Source: Stappia sediminis
GTDB lineage: Bacteria > Pseudomonadota > Alphaproteobacteria > Rhizobiales > Stappiaceae
Assembly (NCBI RefSeq): GCF_009826895.1
Contig: NZ_WUMV01000003.1
Span: 823,501-887,500, forward strand
DNA: 64,000 nucleotides
Reading direction: 5' to 3'
Shown: one piece after another, positions 47,554-55,523 of the stretch
How positions within the stretch are numbered: the stretch's first letter is position 1
Layout of the letters: every line of letters starts with the position of its first letter
The notes under the pieces: model-generated
The model's input: only the letters and a program-made list of their open reading frames with translations
Database searches by the model: none
Told to the model about the DNA's origin: nothing
Made by a program: the position numbers and the translations under genes

Positions 47554-48492
47554 ATGCTCCGCAATTTCGCGATATCGCTTGTAATGGCGCTGGCCCTTGC
47601 GGCCCCGGCGAAAGCCGCCGACAAGCTCACGGTTCTGCTGGACTGGTTCACGAATCCCGATCACGCGCCGATCATCATCGCGCAGGCGAACGGTTATTTC
47701 GCCGATGTCGGGCTGGATGTGGAGCTGATAGAGCCTGCCGATCCCGCGCTGCCGCCCAAGCTCGTCGCGGCCGGGAAGGGGGATATCGCCATCTCCTATC
47801 AGCAGACCCTGCATGCGCAGGTGGATGAAGGTTTGCCGGTCGCGCGCATAGGCACACTGGTCGCAACGCCGCTCAACTCGCTGATCGTGCTCGAAGAGGG
47901 GCCGATCGACACGCTTGCCGATCTGAAGGGCAGGAAGATCGGCTTTTCGGTGTCGGGCTTCGAGGACGCGATGCTCAATGCCATGCTGAAATCGCAGGGG
48001 CTGACGGTGGAGGACGTGGAGCTTATCAACGTCAATTTTGCCCTGTCGCCGGCCCTTCTGTCTGGGCAGGTCGATGCCGTCATCGGCGGGTACCGCAATT
48101 TCGAGCTGACGCAGATCGAACTGGAAGGCAAGAAGGGCAAGGCCTTCTATCCGGAGGAAAACGGCGTTCCCGTATTCGACGAGTTGATCTTCATCGCGCA
48201 GCGGGAAAAGACGGGGGACGATCGTTTCCCGCGCTTTCTCGAAGCGGTAGAAGCGGCCACCATTTTCCTCACCAATCATCCGCAAAAGGCGTGGGAAGCA
48301 TTTATCGAGGCTTATCCGAGCCTTGATGACGAGCTGAACCGCCGCGCCTGGTTCGATACGCTTCCCCGCTTTGCCAAGCGCCCGGCGGCTCTTGATAGCG
48401 GCAGATACCAGCGTTTTGCCGAGTTCCTGAAGGAGGCCGATCTTATTCGTGAGGTGCCGCCGGTGGAATCCTATGCTGTTGAGATCAGATAG
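47554..48492 (+). CDS. thiY: HMP/thiamine-precursor binding protein (ThiY/NMT1-like)
   Basis: A 312-residue periplasmic protein with a signal peptide cut near AKA-A (residue 21) and the NMT1/THI5-like fold start LTVLLDWFTNPDHAPIIIAQANGYFADVGLDVEL. AAGKGDIAISYQQTLHAQVDEGLPV near residue 72 is typical. It should deliver a formyl-aminopyrimidine or HMP-like compound to the ThiX-like permease. AGGAGA precedes the ATG. The missing ATPase may be encoded elsewhere. Confidence 0.85.
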   Translation: MLRNFAISLVMALALAAPAKAADKLTVLLDWFTNPDHAPIIIAQANGYFADVGLDVELIEPADPALPPKLVAAGKGDIAISYQQTLHAQVDEGLPVARIGTLVATPLNSLIVLEEGPIDTLADLKGRKIGFSVSGFEDAMLNAMLKSQGLTVEDVELINVNFALSPALLSGQVDAVIGGYRNFELTQIELEGKKGKAFYPEENGVPVFDELIFIAQREKTGDDRFPRFLEAVEAATIFLTNHPQKAWEAFIEAYPSLDDELNRRAWFDTLPRFAKRPAALDSGRYQRFAEFLKEADLIREVPPVESYAVEIR

Positions 48493-48526
48493 AGCCCCGG
48501 GAGCGGCGGCTGAGCCAGGAATTTTA

Positions 48527-50737
48527 TCAGCCGCCGGCCGTTCGCATGCGTGGCAGGGCCGCGATCCTCGCTTCGAGACTGGCATAGAAATCGGACAGGT
48601 TGTCCCGGGCAAGGCGCCGGCATTCTGCCAGGCACATCCGGGCTGCATCTGCACTTTCGGCGTCGATTGCCGAAATGAGCCTGCCGTGAACCTCGCACAG
48701 CTCCTTGAACGCATCGCTTTCGGCGTAGTCCGGCGGGCCGATGAGGGCGTGCAGCTTCACCGGGTGGGATTTGCCTTTTAGCGGGATCGAGCCTGCCTCC
48801 AGATAGGCGAATTCGGGTGCCGCCTGCATCGTATCTTCGGAGACGAGGCAGGTCGCGCCTATGGCCTTGCAGCTTGATTCGATACGCGCGGCGATGTTCA
48901 CCACATCTCCGATCACCGAATAGTTGAATCGCCGGGTCGAGCCCATGTTGCCCACGCAGGCCGGCCCGCTGTTGATCCCCACGCCGATGCGGACATCTTG
49001 TGACGGCAGACCCCGCGTCTTGAAGCCGAAGGCATCCTCCTCGTTCAGCCGGTTGACGGTTTCGGCAAGTGCCAGGGCCGCCCGGCAGGCGTGCGCGGCA
49101 TGATCCTCGATCGCCAGAGGCGCATTCCAGAACGCCATGATGCTGTCGCCGATATATTTGTCGATCGTACCGCCCTCGGCCTGGATGGCTTCCGACAGGG
49201 GAGAGAACAGCGTGTTGAGGAAGCCGACCAGGTCCGTCGGCGAGAGTTGCTCGGAAATCGGCGTGAAACCGCGCACGTCCATGAAAAGGATCGTCATCTC
49301 GCGCATTTGGCCGCCGAGCTTGAGGTGTTCGGGTGCCGTTTCCAGCCTCCTGACGAGTTCGGGCGAAAGATATTGCCCGAAGGCGGTGCGCACGAATTTC
49401 TTCTCCCGCTCGGTGAGCAGGTAGAGAAGCGCCGTAGCGGTCGCATAGACGAGGAGATTCGCCAGCGCCGGATAGACGGGGTCTATGAGCAGGCTTTGCT
49501 CCTTGAAGAGATAGGCGGCTCCGCCAAGGATGATCGCGGCGGAGATACCGCCGAACGCCGCCGTCCAGCCGGCGCCGAGCCAGGGAAGCGCCGAAATGAT
49601 GAACAGGCCGAGCATGAAGGTGACGATCAATTCAAGGCCGTAGGCCCAGTCGGGACGCGTGAGGAACCGGCCCGTCGTTATCTGCTCCAGTGCTTGCGCG
49701 TGAACCGAAACGCCCGGCACCAGCTCGCCGAGCGGCGTGACGCGAATATCGGACAGACCGACCGAAGACGTGCCGATGAGCGCGATCCTGCCTTCGACCG
49801 CTGCAGCGGCCTTGGCTTCCTTTTCGGGCTCAAGGATATCGGCTGCGGAGATGTAGCGCTCGCTCCTGTCCCGGTCGAAGTGTAGCCAGATTTCGCCCGT
49901 CGCCGTGGTCGGAATTTCGAATGCGCCCACCTTGATCGCCGTAATTGCCGGCGCGCCGCTGTCTATCTCGCCGCTTGATGCTGTCGTGCGTATCAGGATC
50001 CCGGAAGCGCCTTGCGCTACCCTGAGCGCCTCGACGGAAAGGCCGGGATAGAGCTTCTCCCCGTCGCTGAAGACCAGTGGTAGGCGGCGGACCACGCCTG
50101 CCGTATCGTGAAGCGACAGGCTCACGCTGCCGACGCCGGCTGCGGCATCCTCCAGCAACGGAAGGCTCGTCAGCGAATCCAGGAACGTCGGCACGAGTTT
50201 CGCCGGGTCGTGTCCGCCGTAGGCGAAGCCCGCTTTTGCTGCCGGCCGCTTGTTGCCGGGGGAGGGCAAGGTCGCGAACCCGACCACCACGGACCGGTTC
50301 TCGATCGCGGAGGCGAAAAGGCTATCAGTGTCGGGCAGTTTTCCCGCAATTGCCTCGAGCTCCGCCGTGTTGGAATTTTCCTCGAGGCCGAGATTTCGCA
50401 AAATACGGCGCGGCGAATTGCGGTCCGGTTCGGCGAAGATGATGTCATAGGCGATGGAAGCTGCGCCAAGCTCCGATAATCGCTGCGTCAGTTTGGCGAG
50501 GAGGTCCCTCGGCCAGGGCCATTGTCCGTATTCGCCAAGCGAACTTTCATCAATATCTACAATCACCACCGGCGCCGATTCATACGCCCGCGGCCAGATT
50601 CTCTGGAATGCATCGAACGTCAATTCGCGCACGGAAGACAGGAAAAACGGGTCAAAACCGCGAAGTCCGGTGACGGTTGCCAGGACCATGCCTGCTACAA
50701 CCGGGACAAGAAGCTCTTTGCGCCGAAAAAGGCCCAT
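48527..50737 (-). CDS. CHASE2-domain class III adenylate cyclase
   Basis: A 736-residue membrane protein. A first helix is followed by a periplasmic CHASE2 sensor (about 30-330, with VVIVDIDESSLGEYGQWPWPRD), then three helices (about 345-425). A class III cyclase domain (about 480-660) has metal Asp residues in LFMDVRGFTP and IGDSIMAFW and a substrate-type Lys in GTIDKYIGD. It makes a cyclic nucleotide in response to an unknown periplasmic signal. It converges with the thiY-like gene and has no visible effector partner. Confidence 0.9.
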   Translation of the reverse strand: MGLFRRKELLVPVVAGMVLATVTGLRGFDPFFLSSVRELTFDAFQRIWPRAYESAPVVIVDIDESSLGEYGQWPWPRDLLAKLTQRLSELGAASIAYDIIFAEPDRNSPRRILRNLGLEENSNTAELEAIAGKLPDTDSLFASAIENRSVVVGFATLPSPGNKRPAAKAGFAYGGHDPAKLVPTFLDSLTSLPLLEDAAAGVGSVSLSLHDTAGVVRRLPLVFSDGEKLYPGLSVEALRVAQGASGILIRTTASSGEIDSGAPAITAIKVGAFEIPTTATGEIWLHFDRDRSERYISAADILEPEKEAKAAAAVEGRIALIGTSSVGLSDIRVTPLGELVPGVSVHAQALEQITTGRFLTRPDWAYGLELIVTFMLGLFIISALPWLGAGWTAAFGGISAAIILGGAAYLFKEQSLLIDPVYPALANLLVYATATALLYLLTEREKKFVRTAFGQYLSPELVRRLETAPEHLKLGGQMREMTILFMDVRGFTPISEQLSPTDLVGFLNTLFSPLSEAIQAEGGTIDKYIGDSIMAFWNAPLAIEDHAAHACRAALALAETVNRLNEEDAFGFKTRGLPSQDVRIGVGINSGPACVGNMGSTRRFNYSVIGDVVNIAARIESSCKAIGATCLVSEDTMQAAPEFAYLEAGSIPLKGKSHPVKLHALIGPPDYAESDAFKELCEVHGRLISAIDAESADAARMCLAECRRLARDNLSDFYASLEARIAALPRMRTAGG

Positions 50738-50756
50738 GCACTATCCCAACGTTTAG

Positions 50757-50784
50757 AAAAGTCCGCGAAAAATCGCGGACTTTT
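50757..50784 (-). terminator. Intrinsic terminator downstream of rpoH
   Basis: A perfect 12-bp stem AAAAGTCCGCGA (50757-50768) and its complement (50773-50784) with a four-base loop. Read on the minus strand it lies 76 bases past the rpoH stop and insulates the cyclase gene. The symmetric A/T ends could act on either strand. Confidence 0.8.
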
Positions 50785-50859
50785 GTTGGTCACGTTAGGT
50801 AATGAGAAAAGATCGTGCAAGAAGCGTGGCCTGCCCGAGCTTACGGTCGGAGCCCGGCG

Positions 50860-51753
50860 TTATGTCAATTCCGCTGGGCGTTGCTCAAGCGCGCGGGCGC
50901 TTTTCTTGACGGCTTTTTGCACCTTCTCGAACGCTCGAACCTCGATCTGGCGCACACGTTCGCGGCTTACTCCGAACTCGCCGGAAAGCTCCTCCAGCGT
51001 TATCGGATCCTCCGAAAGCCGTCGGGCCTCGAAAATCCGCCGCTCACGGTCGTTCAGGACGCTCATCGCGTCTTTCAGCAGCTTGATGCGATGATCGTGC
51101 TCTTCCTGGTCGGCAAGGATTTCTTCCTGGGATTCGGAATCGTCCACCAGCCAGTCCTGCCACTCGCCTCCGTCGGCTTCCTGACGGATCGGCGCATTGA
51201 GTGAGGCATCGCCGCCCAGGCGCCGGTTCATGGAGACGACGTCATCTTCGCTGACGCCGAGCTTCGTCGCGATCTCCTGCACGTGTTCAGGCTTGAGGTC
51301 GCCGTCGTCCAGCGCCTGGATGCGGCCCTTCAGGCGGCGAAGGTTGAAGAAAAGGCGCTTCTGGCTTGCGGTCGTGCCCATCTTCACAAGGCTCCAGGAC
51401 CGCAGGATATACTCCTGGATCGAAGCCTTGATCCACCACATCGCGTATGTGGCAAGGCGGAATCCCTTGTCGGGCTCAAAACGCTTGACGGCCTGCATCA
51501 GGCCGACATTCCCCTCCGATACGACCTCGGCTATCGGAAGACCATAGCCGCGGTAGCCCATCGCGATCTTAGCCACGAGGCGCAGATGCGACGTAACGAG
51601 CTTTTCCGCCGCTTCCGTATCGTCATGCTCCTTGTAGCGCTTGGCGAGCATGTATTCTTCCTGCGGCTCCAGCATGGGAAACCGCCGGATTTCATCCAGA
51701 TATCGGGATAACCCACCTTCCGCCGAGGTGAGTGCAGGTATGTTCTGGGCCAT
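50860..51753 (-). CDS. rpoH: RNA polymerase heat-shock sigma factor RpoH (sigma32)
   Basis: A 297-residue group 3 sigma factor. Region 2 carries EAAEKLVTSHLRLVAKIA and GYGLPIAEVVSEGNVGLMQAVKRFEPDKGFRLATYAMWWIKASIQEYIL, including the RpoH-type box QKRLFFNLRR at about residue 130. Region 4 has TLEELSGEFGVSRERVRQIEVRAFEKVQ near 250. It directs heat-shock transcription; the ftsH promoter candidate in this window is a plausible target. Many Hyphomicrobiales have two rpoH genes, so this could be RpoH1 or RpoH2. Confidence 0.93.
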   Translation of the reverse strand: MAQNIPALTSAEGGLSRYLDEIRRFPMLEPQEEYMLAKRYKEHDDTEAAEKLVTSHLRLVAKIAMGYRGYGLPIAEVVSEGNVGLMQAVKRFEPDKGFRLATYAMWWIKASIQEYILRSWSLVKMGTTASQKRLFFNLRRLKGRIQALDDGDLKPEHVQEIATKLGVSEDDVVSMNRRLGGDASLNAPIRQEADGGEWQDWLVDDSESQEEILADQEEHDHRIKLLKDAMSVLNDRERRIFEARRLSEDPITLEELSGEFGVSRERVRQIEVRAFEKVQKAVKKSARALEQRPAELT

Positions 51754-51922
51754 TGTATGCGCCCCCTTTCATCCTCCTCGCGCTTCCGCTCCGGCTCCCC
51801 TTGCGATGGACCAGCCGATGACTTGGCAAACGCTTGATTTACGGTGCCCGTTCCGGCGCACCGACGAAGAATATATAGAACGCAATGAGTCAAAACCACG
51901 GCCTTGACCCGGAAAATGTTTG

Positions 51923-52909
51923 TCAAAGTGTATCAAACGCATCGAGAAGGGCCTGAAAATCATCAGGAATCTCGGATTTGAAACGCATCAGATCACCGGT
52001 TTCAGGATGCGCGAATGCCAGCAGCCCCGCATGCAACGCCTGGCGCGGGAACCGGGCGGCCGCGGACCTTGCGGGCTCGGCGAGGCGAGCTGCTTTCGTG
52101 CGAAATCCCGCACCATAATCTGCATCGCCGATCAACGGATGGCCGATGTGCGCCATGTGAACGCGAATCTGATGCGTGCGGCCGGTCTCCAACCTGCAGG
52201 CGATCAAGCTTGCCGGCGCATCGCCATCTCCGCTTCCGTACCGCTTTATCATCTGCCAATGGGTGATGGCCCGGCGCCCGCCCGACCGTGTAACCGTGAT
52301 TTTCTGCCGATTTGTGACCGAACGGGCGAGCGGCGCATCGATCGTTCCCCTGAAGGTGCCGGGCGCTCCCCAAACCAGCGCCGTGTAGCTGCGTTCCAGC
52401 GGGCCCGATCGCCCGTGATCGGCAAATTGCGCCGCCAGGCCTTGATGCGCCTTGTCGGTCTTGGCGACGACGAGCAGACCGCTCGTATCCTTGTCGAGCC
52501 GGTGGACGATGCCGGGCCGTTTCACGCCGCCGATCCCGGACAGCGTATCGCCGCAGTGATGGATCAGCGCGTTGACGAGGGTGCCGGTCCAGTTGCCGGC
52601 GCCCGGATGAACCACCAGCCCCGCGGGCTTGTCGATGACGATGAGGTGCTCGTCTTCGTAAACAACATCGAGCGGGATGTCCTCCGGCTGCGGTTCAGCC
52701 GGTTCCGCTTCCGGGATAGCCATAACGATGGTATCACCTTCGTTGACCCTGTATTTGGGCTCCACTATGGTCTCGCCGCCAACGCAGACCTGTCCTTGCC
52801 TGATAAGTGTCTGGATCCGGTTCCGGCTGATATCCGGCGTCTTGCGGGCTATCAGCTGGTCGAGACGGATACCGGCTTCGGGGGCCGTCACTGCTATCGT
52901 TGCCACCAT
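51923..52909 (-). CDS. rluD: 23S rRNA pseudouridine synthase RluD-like
   Basis: A 328-residue RluA-family enzyme. An S4 RNA-binding domain (about 12-70, RLDQLIARKTPDISRNRIQTLIRQGQV) precedes the catalytic domain with Asp138 in GIVHRLDKDTSGLLVVAKT. GRTHQIRVHMAHIGHPLIGDADYG near residue 265 is intact. Relatives modify U1911, U1915 and U1917 of 23S rRNA. I chose ATG 52909; upstream in-frame starts at 52945 and 52969 add unconserved residues and run into the divergent gene. Confidence 0.88.
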   Translation of the reverse strand: MVATIAVTAPEAGIRLDQLIARKTPDISRNRIQTLIRQGQVCVGGETIVEPKYRVNEGDTIVMAIPEAEPAEPQPEDIPLDVVYEDEHLIVIDKPAGLVVHPGAGNWTGTLVNALIHHCGDTLSGIGGVKRPGIVHRLDKDTSGLLVVAKTDKAHQGLAAQFADHGRSGPLERSYTALVWGAPGTFRGTIDAPLARSVTNRQKITVTRSGGRRAITHWQMIKRYGSGDGDAPASLIACRLETGRTHQIRVHMAHIGHPLIGDADYGAGFRTKAARLAEPARSAAARFPRQALHAGLLAFAHPETGDLMRFKSEIPDDFQALLDAFDTL

Positions 52910-52967
52910 TTCCAGGTTTTCGGCGCTCTCTTCGCCGATTTCCATTTCGTCCGGAGACCTATTCTGC

Positions 52968-53324
52968 ATGAGCCAATCCGCCTTCGATGATGATCCGGAC
53001 AAGGAGCCGCCGCTCGATCCCGCCGCCGAGCGCCTGCAACGAAAACTGAAGCGCCTGCTCGCCGTCTCCAGTCTCGTCATGGTTTTGGGCTTCATCGCCG
53101 TATTTGCCGCAATCGTATATCGCGTCACATCGAACGATGCGCAAGCCGACCTCGATGCGATCGCCGCAACCGTTGCAATAGAGGCAGGTGCGGAAGTCGC
53201 CGATGTAGAGATTGCCGATGGCCGCGTTATCGTCCTGCTGCGAAAGGAAAATGGCACTTCGCTCGTCTATATAGACCCCGCGACCGGTCGTGAGACAGGC
53301 AGGACGGAGTTCGTTGCACGCTAA
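52968..53324 (+). CDS. Small single-pass membrane protein (DUF6476-like)
   Basis: A 118-residue protein with an acidic N terminus, one membrane helix at about 31-52 (LAVSSLVMVLGFIAVFAAIVY), and a periplasmic tail with an IEIADGRVIVLLRKENGTSLVYIDPATG-like beta segment. Similar proteins sit divergent to rluD in Hyphomicrobiales; I recall the DUF6476 label but cannot verify it here. Function is unknown. GGAG lies eleven bases before the ATG. Confidence 0.7.
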   Translation: MSQSAFDDDPDKEPPLDPAAERLQRKLKRLLAVSSLVMVLGFIAVFAAIVYRVTSNDAQADLDAIAATVAIEAGAEVADVEIADGRVIVLLRKENGTSLVYIDPATGRETGRTEFVAR

Positions 53325-53392
53325 AGGGAAAAAAGGTTCCGGCCGGGCCATGTCGTTTTTCCCCACAGTGGAATTTTTGCCGGAAAGAAGAC

Positions 53393-53421
53393 TTGCAATA
53401 AGCCGGGCGAGCGGTTAGATA
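53393..53421 (+). promoter_or_regulatory. Promoter of tRNA-Glu
   Basis: TTGCAA at 53393-53398 and TAGATA at 53416-53421, 17 bases apart, fit a sigma70 promoter starting about 30-35 bases before the tRNA gene. Confidence 0.55.
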
Positions 53422-53450
53422 ACCGCCTCTGTCCGAAGGACACGACCGCT

Positions 53451-53526
53451 GCCCCCATCGTCTAGCGGTCTAGGACGCCGCCCTCTCACGGCGGAAACAG
53501 GGGTTCGAGTCCCCTTGGGGGTGCCA
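53451..53526 (+). tRNA. tRNA-Glu (CTC anticodon)
   Basis: A 76-base cloverleaf. The acceptor GCCCCCA pairs with TGGGGGT (the first pair is G-U), the anticodon stem GCCGC/GCGGC holds the loop CCTCTCA with anticodon CTC, the T arm is GGGGTTCGAGTCCCC, and CCA is encoded. It borders an eroded accessory segment on its 3' side, as tRNA genes often do. Confidence 0.95.
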
Positions 53527-53932
53527 ATTAAATCAAGAACTTAGCTTGAAAATTCTCTATTTCATCGAATAACCGACGAATAAGCATTGACGAACGACGG
53601 TGAACGTTGACGAAAAAACCGCCGCGTTTTCGATGCGGCGCGCATTGAGTTATCGACTGATGCAAAAGGGGCCGGAGCTACGCGTGTGGGATTTGGCCGC
53701 GCCGGCGAAGCTCTCGTCATGGCATTCCAGACCTCAAGATCCAGAAAATGCCCTTCAGGACACGCCTGTCATCCTCATGTGGTGCGCTTTGCGGCTTGCA
53801 AGGAAGGATTGGTGCAACCAATCGCCTGATCTTGCCTGCTGAGCAGGTCCACCGTTATGGTTAGGGATCAGAGGGCTTGAGTTGCTACTGCGGCTTGGAC
53901 CACGCGGCTGGAGATTTTCCGGGGATTTGGGC
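53527..53932. other. Gene-poor segment downstream of tRNA-Glu
   Basis: No supportable gene is present. The first 70 bases are AT-rich. A GntR/FadR-type operator-like palindrome lies at 53807-53823. I see no repeat of the tRNA 3' end within the window, so no att site can be defined. A short frame at 53600-53842 shows no family resemblance. Confidence 0.5.
53807..53823. promoter_or_regulatory. FadR/GntR-type operator-like palindrome
   Basis: GATTGGT-GCA-ACCAATC is a perfect 7-bp inverted repeat containing TGGT-N3-ACCA, the core of FadR-subfamily GntR sites. These regulators often control sugar-acid genes such as the dehydratase-like gene nearby, but no regulator gene is present in the window. 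Confidence 0.35.
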
Positions 53933-54058
53933 TCAGGGCAACTGCATCACATCTGCGCGATTCATCAGCACGACAGACATTACGGCAACCCAAGCACCAA
54001 CGATATAGAATTTGTCCAGCTTCTCAATGGCTCCGTCAGTCCCTGGAGAATGGGTCAC
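53933..54058 (-). pseudogene. Truncated start of a TRAP small permease-like gene
   Basis: A 41-codon frame begins with a GTG that overlaps the stop of the dehydratase-like gene (GTGA), the usual sign of a coupled downstream gene. It encodes AIEKLDKFYIVGAWVAVMSVV, resembling the first membrane helix of DctQ-type TRAP permeases, which often accompany sugar-acid enzymes. It stops after NRADVMQLP and nothing further matches, so the rest has probably been deleted. The DctQ assignment is inference from one helix. Confidence 0.4.
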
Positions 54059-55263
54059 GGAACGACCGGATCTGTGGCAAGATTCAGGTGAAGCTCGCTG
54101 CCGGTGTAGGGATGGGCGGCAATCGCAGCGTCGTTCAATTCGACACCAAGCCCCGACGCAGTGGGCGGGATGACATAGCCATCCTCCCATCTGATCGAAG
54201 TGGACAGAAACTGCATGAACGGTCCGTCGAACCGCCCGATGGATTCTAGGATCAGAAAGTTCGGGCTGCAGGTGGCGATCTGTATATTCGCGGCCGCCAC
54301 GACCGGCCCACAGTAGAGATGCGGTGCGATCTGTGCTGCGCGGGTTTCGGCCATCGAGGCGATCTTCTTGGCCTCCAGAATTCCGCCGACCCGCCCGAGG
54401 TTCATCTGCAGGATCGAAGCGGCTCCCGCCTCCAGGAGGCGAGCAAATTCATGCTTTGTCGTCAGCCGCTCTCCCGTTGCAATCGGGATCGAGGTGTAGC
54501 GCGCGACCTCGGCCATGTCGGCAGGGTTTTCCGGAGGCAACGGCTCTTCGAACCACAGAGGATCATAGGCTTCAAGGCGCCGCGCCATGCGTTTCGCGCC
54601 GGAAACGGTAAACTGCCCATGCGTTCCGAACAAAAGGTCGGCGCGGGTGCCGACCGCCTCTCGAATGCGCTTGCAAAACCGCTCGGACCGATCAAGGTCG
54701 CTCAGGAGAGGCTGGTGGCCGTCATAGATCGTATAAGGGCCCGCGGGGTCGAATTTCACTGCCGTGAAGCCCTGCTCAACCGCCTTCACAGCCGCTTCCG
54801 CCGCAAGGTCCGGGTCGTTGTAGACGTTGGGCGCTTCCGGGTCGGGGTAGACATCGCCCGTGGGCGGGTAGAGGTAGGTATAGCTGCGCAACCGCTCATG
54901 CACCTTGCCGCCCAGAAGCTGGTAGACCGGCTGATCGGCAGCCTTGCCGATTATGTCCCAACACGCCATTTCCAGCCCGGAAAGAACGCCCATCACCGTC
55001 ACATCCGGGCGCATGGTGAAGCCCGCGCCATAGGTCTTGCGCCAAAGCTTTTCGATGTGATGCGGGTCTTCGCCTTCGAACTGGCGGGTGAAGACCTCCA
55101 CCGCCATTTGCGCGCAAAGGTCCGGCCCGAATGTGGCGTTGTAGATCTCGCCGACACCGCTGATCCCGCAGGCTGTGGTCAGCCGTGCGAAGATGAAGTA
55201 GCGCCCGCCGTGGCGCGGCGGCGGGTTGCCGACGACGAAGGTTTCGATCTTGTCGAGTTTCAT
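54055..55263 (-). CDS. Mandelate racemase/muconate lactonizing family sugar-acid dehydratase-like protein
   Basis: A 402-residue enolase-superfamily protein with an N-terminal capping domain (to about 125) and a TIM barrel. Lys170 is in VKFDP, acidic ligands are Glu239/240 (WFEEPLPPE) and Glu265 (TGERLTT), and His315 is in IAPHLYCGP. The usual first metal Asp of the D-x-H-G motif is Gly213 in FGTHGQF, and the usual Asp paired with the catalytic His is Asn288 in QMNLGRVGG. Relatives dehydrate sugar acids; the substrate is unknown. It is coupled to a truncated transporter start and lies among decayed mobile DNA, so it is probably acquired. Confidence 0.8.
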   Translation of the reverse strand: MKLDKIETFVVGNPPPRHGGRYFIFARLTTACGISGVGEIYNATFGPDLCAQMAVEVFTRQFEGEDPHHIEKLWRKTYGAGFTMRPDVTVMGVLSGLEMACWDIIGKAADQPVYQLLGGKVHERLRSYTYLYPPTGDVYPDPEAPNVYNDPDLAAEAAVKAVEQGFTAVKFDPAGPYTIYDGHQPLLSDLDRSERFCKRIREAVGTRADLLFGTHGQFTVSGAKRMARRLEAYDPLWFEEPLPPENPADMAEVARYTSIPIATGERLTTKHEFARLLEAGAASILQMNLGRVGGILEAKKIASMAETRAAQIAPHLYCGPVVAAANIQIATCSPNFLILESIGRFDGPFMQFLSTSIRWEDGYVIPPTASGLGVELNDAAIAAHPYTGSELHLNLATDPVVP

Positions 55264-55523
55264 GGGATGGAACTTTTCCCGTCAGGCGTTATGCACGTCA
55301 ACCCCGGCAGCGTGGATGGCGAGCATGATGATTGGGCCATTGGTGTCGCAGAAGTGACATTCAAAAAAGTTCCGCCTTCGCAAGCAAGGCGCACGGCCCT
55401 GCCAGACCCTAGATAACCGAAAAAACGTGGCACAGAATGTGGTGCCTTTACAGGGGAACGTTTGTTGATCGGCTCTCGAAGAGCACGGCACTCAAGTGCC
55501 TGGCAAATTACGCACCGGTTGCA

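Noticed and set aside
53451-53526. An attachment-site repeat of the tRNA-Glu 3' end
   Set aside because: No second copy of the T-arm and acceptor sequence was found in the window, so no island boundaries can be set.
53600-53842. Possible 80-residue gene after tRNA-Glu
   Set aside because: It has no convincing ribosome-binding site, no family resemblance and odd composition. It lies in eroded DNA.
55264-55523. Short minus-strand frame ending in GPIIMLAIHAAGVDVHNA upstream of the dehydratase-like gene
   Set aside because: It could be the end of a lost gene, but there is no family match and no coupling signal, so it is not called.
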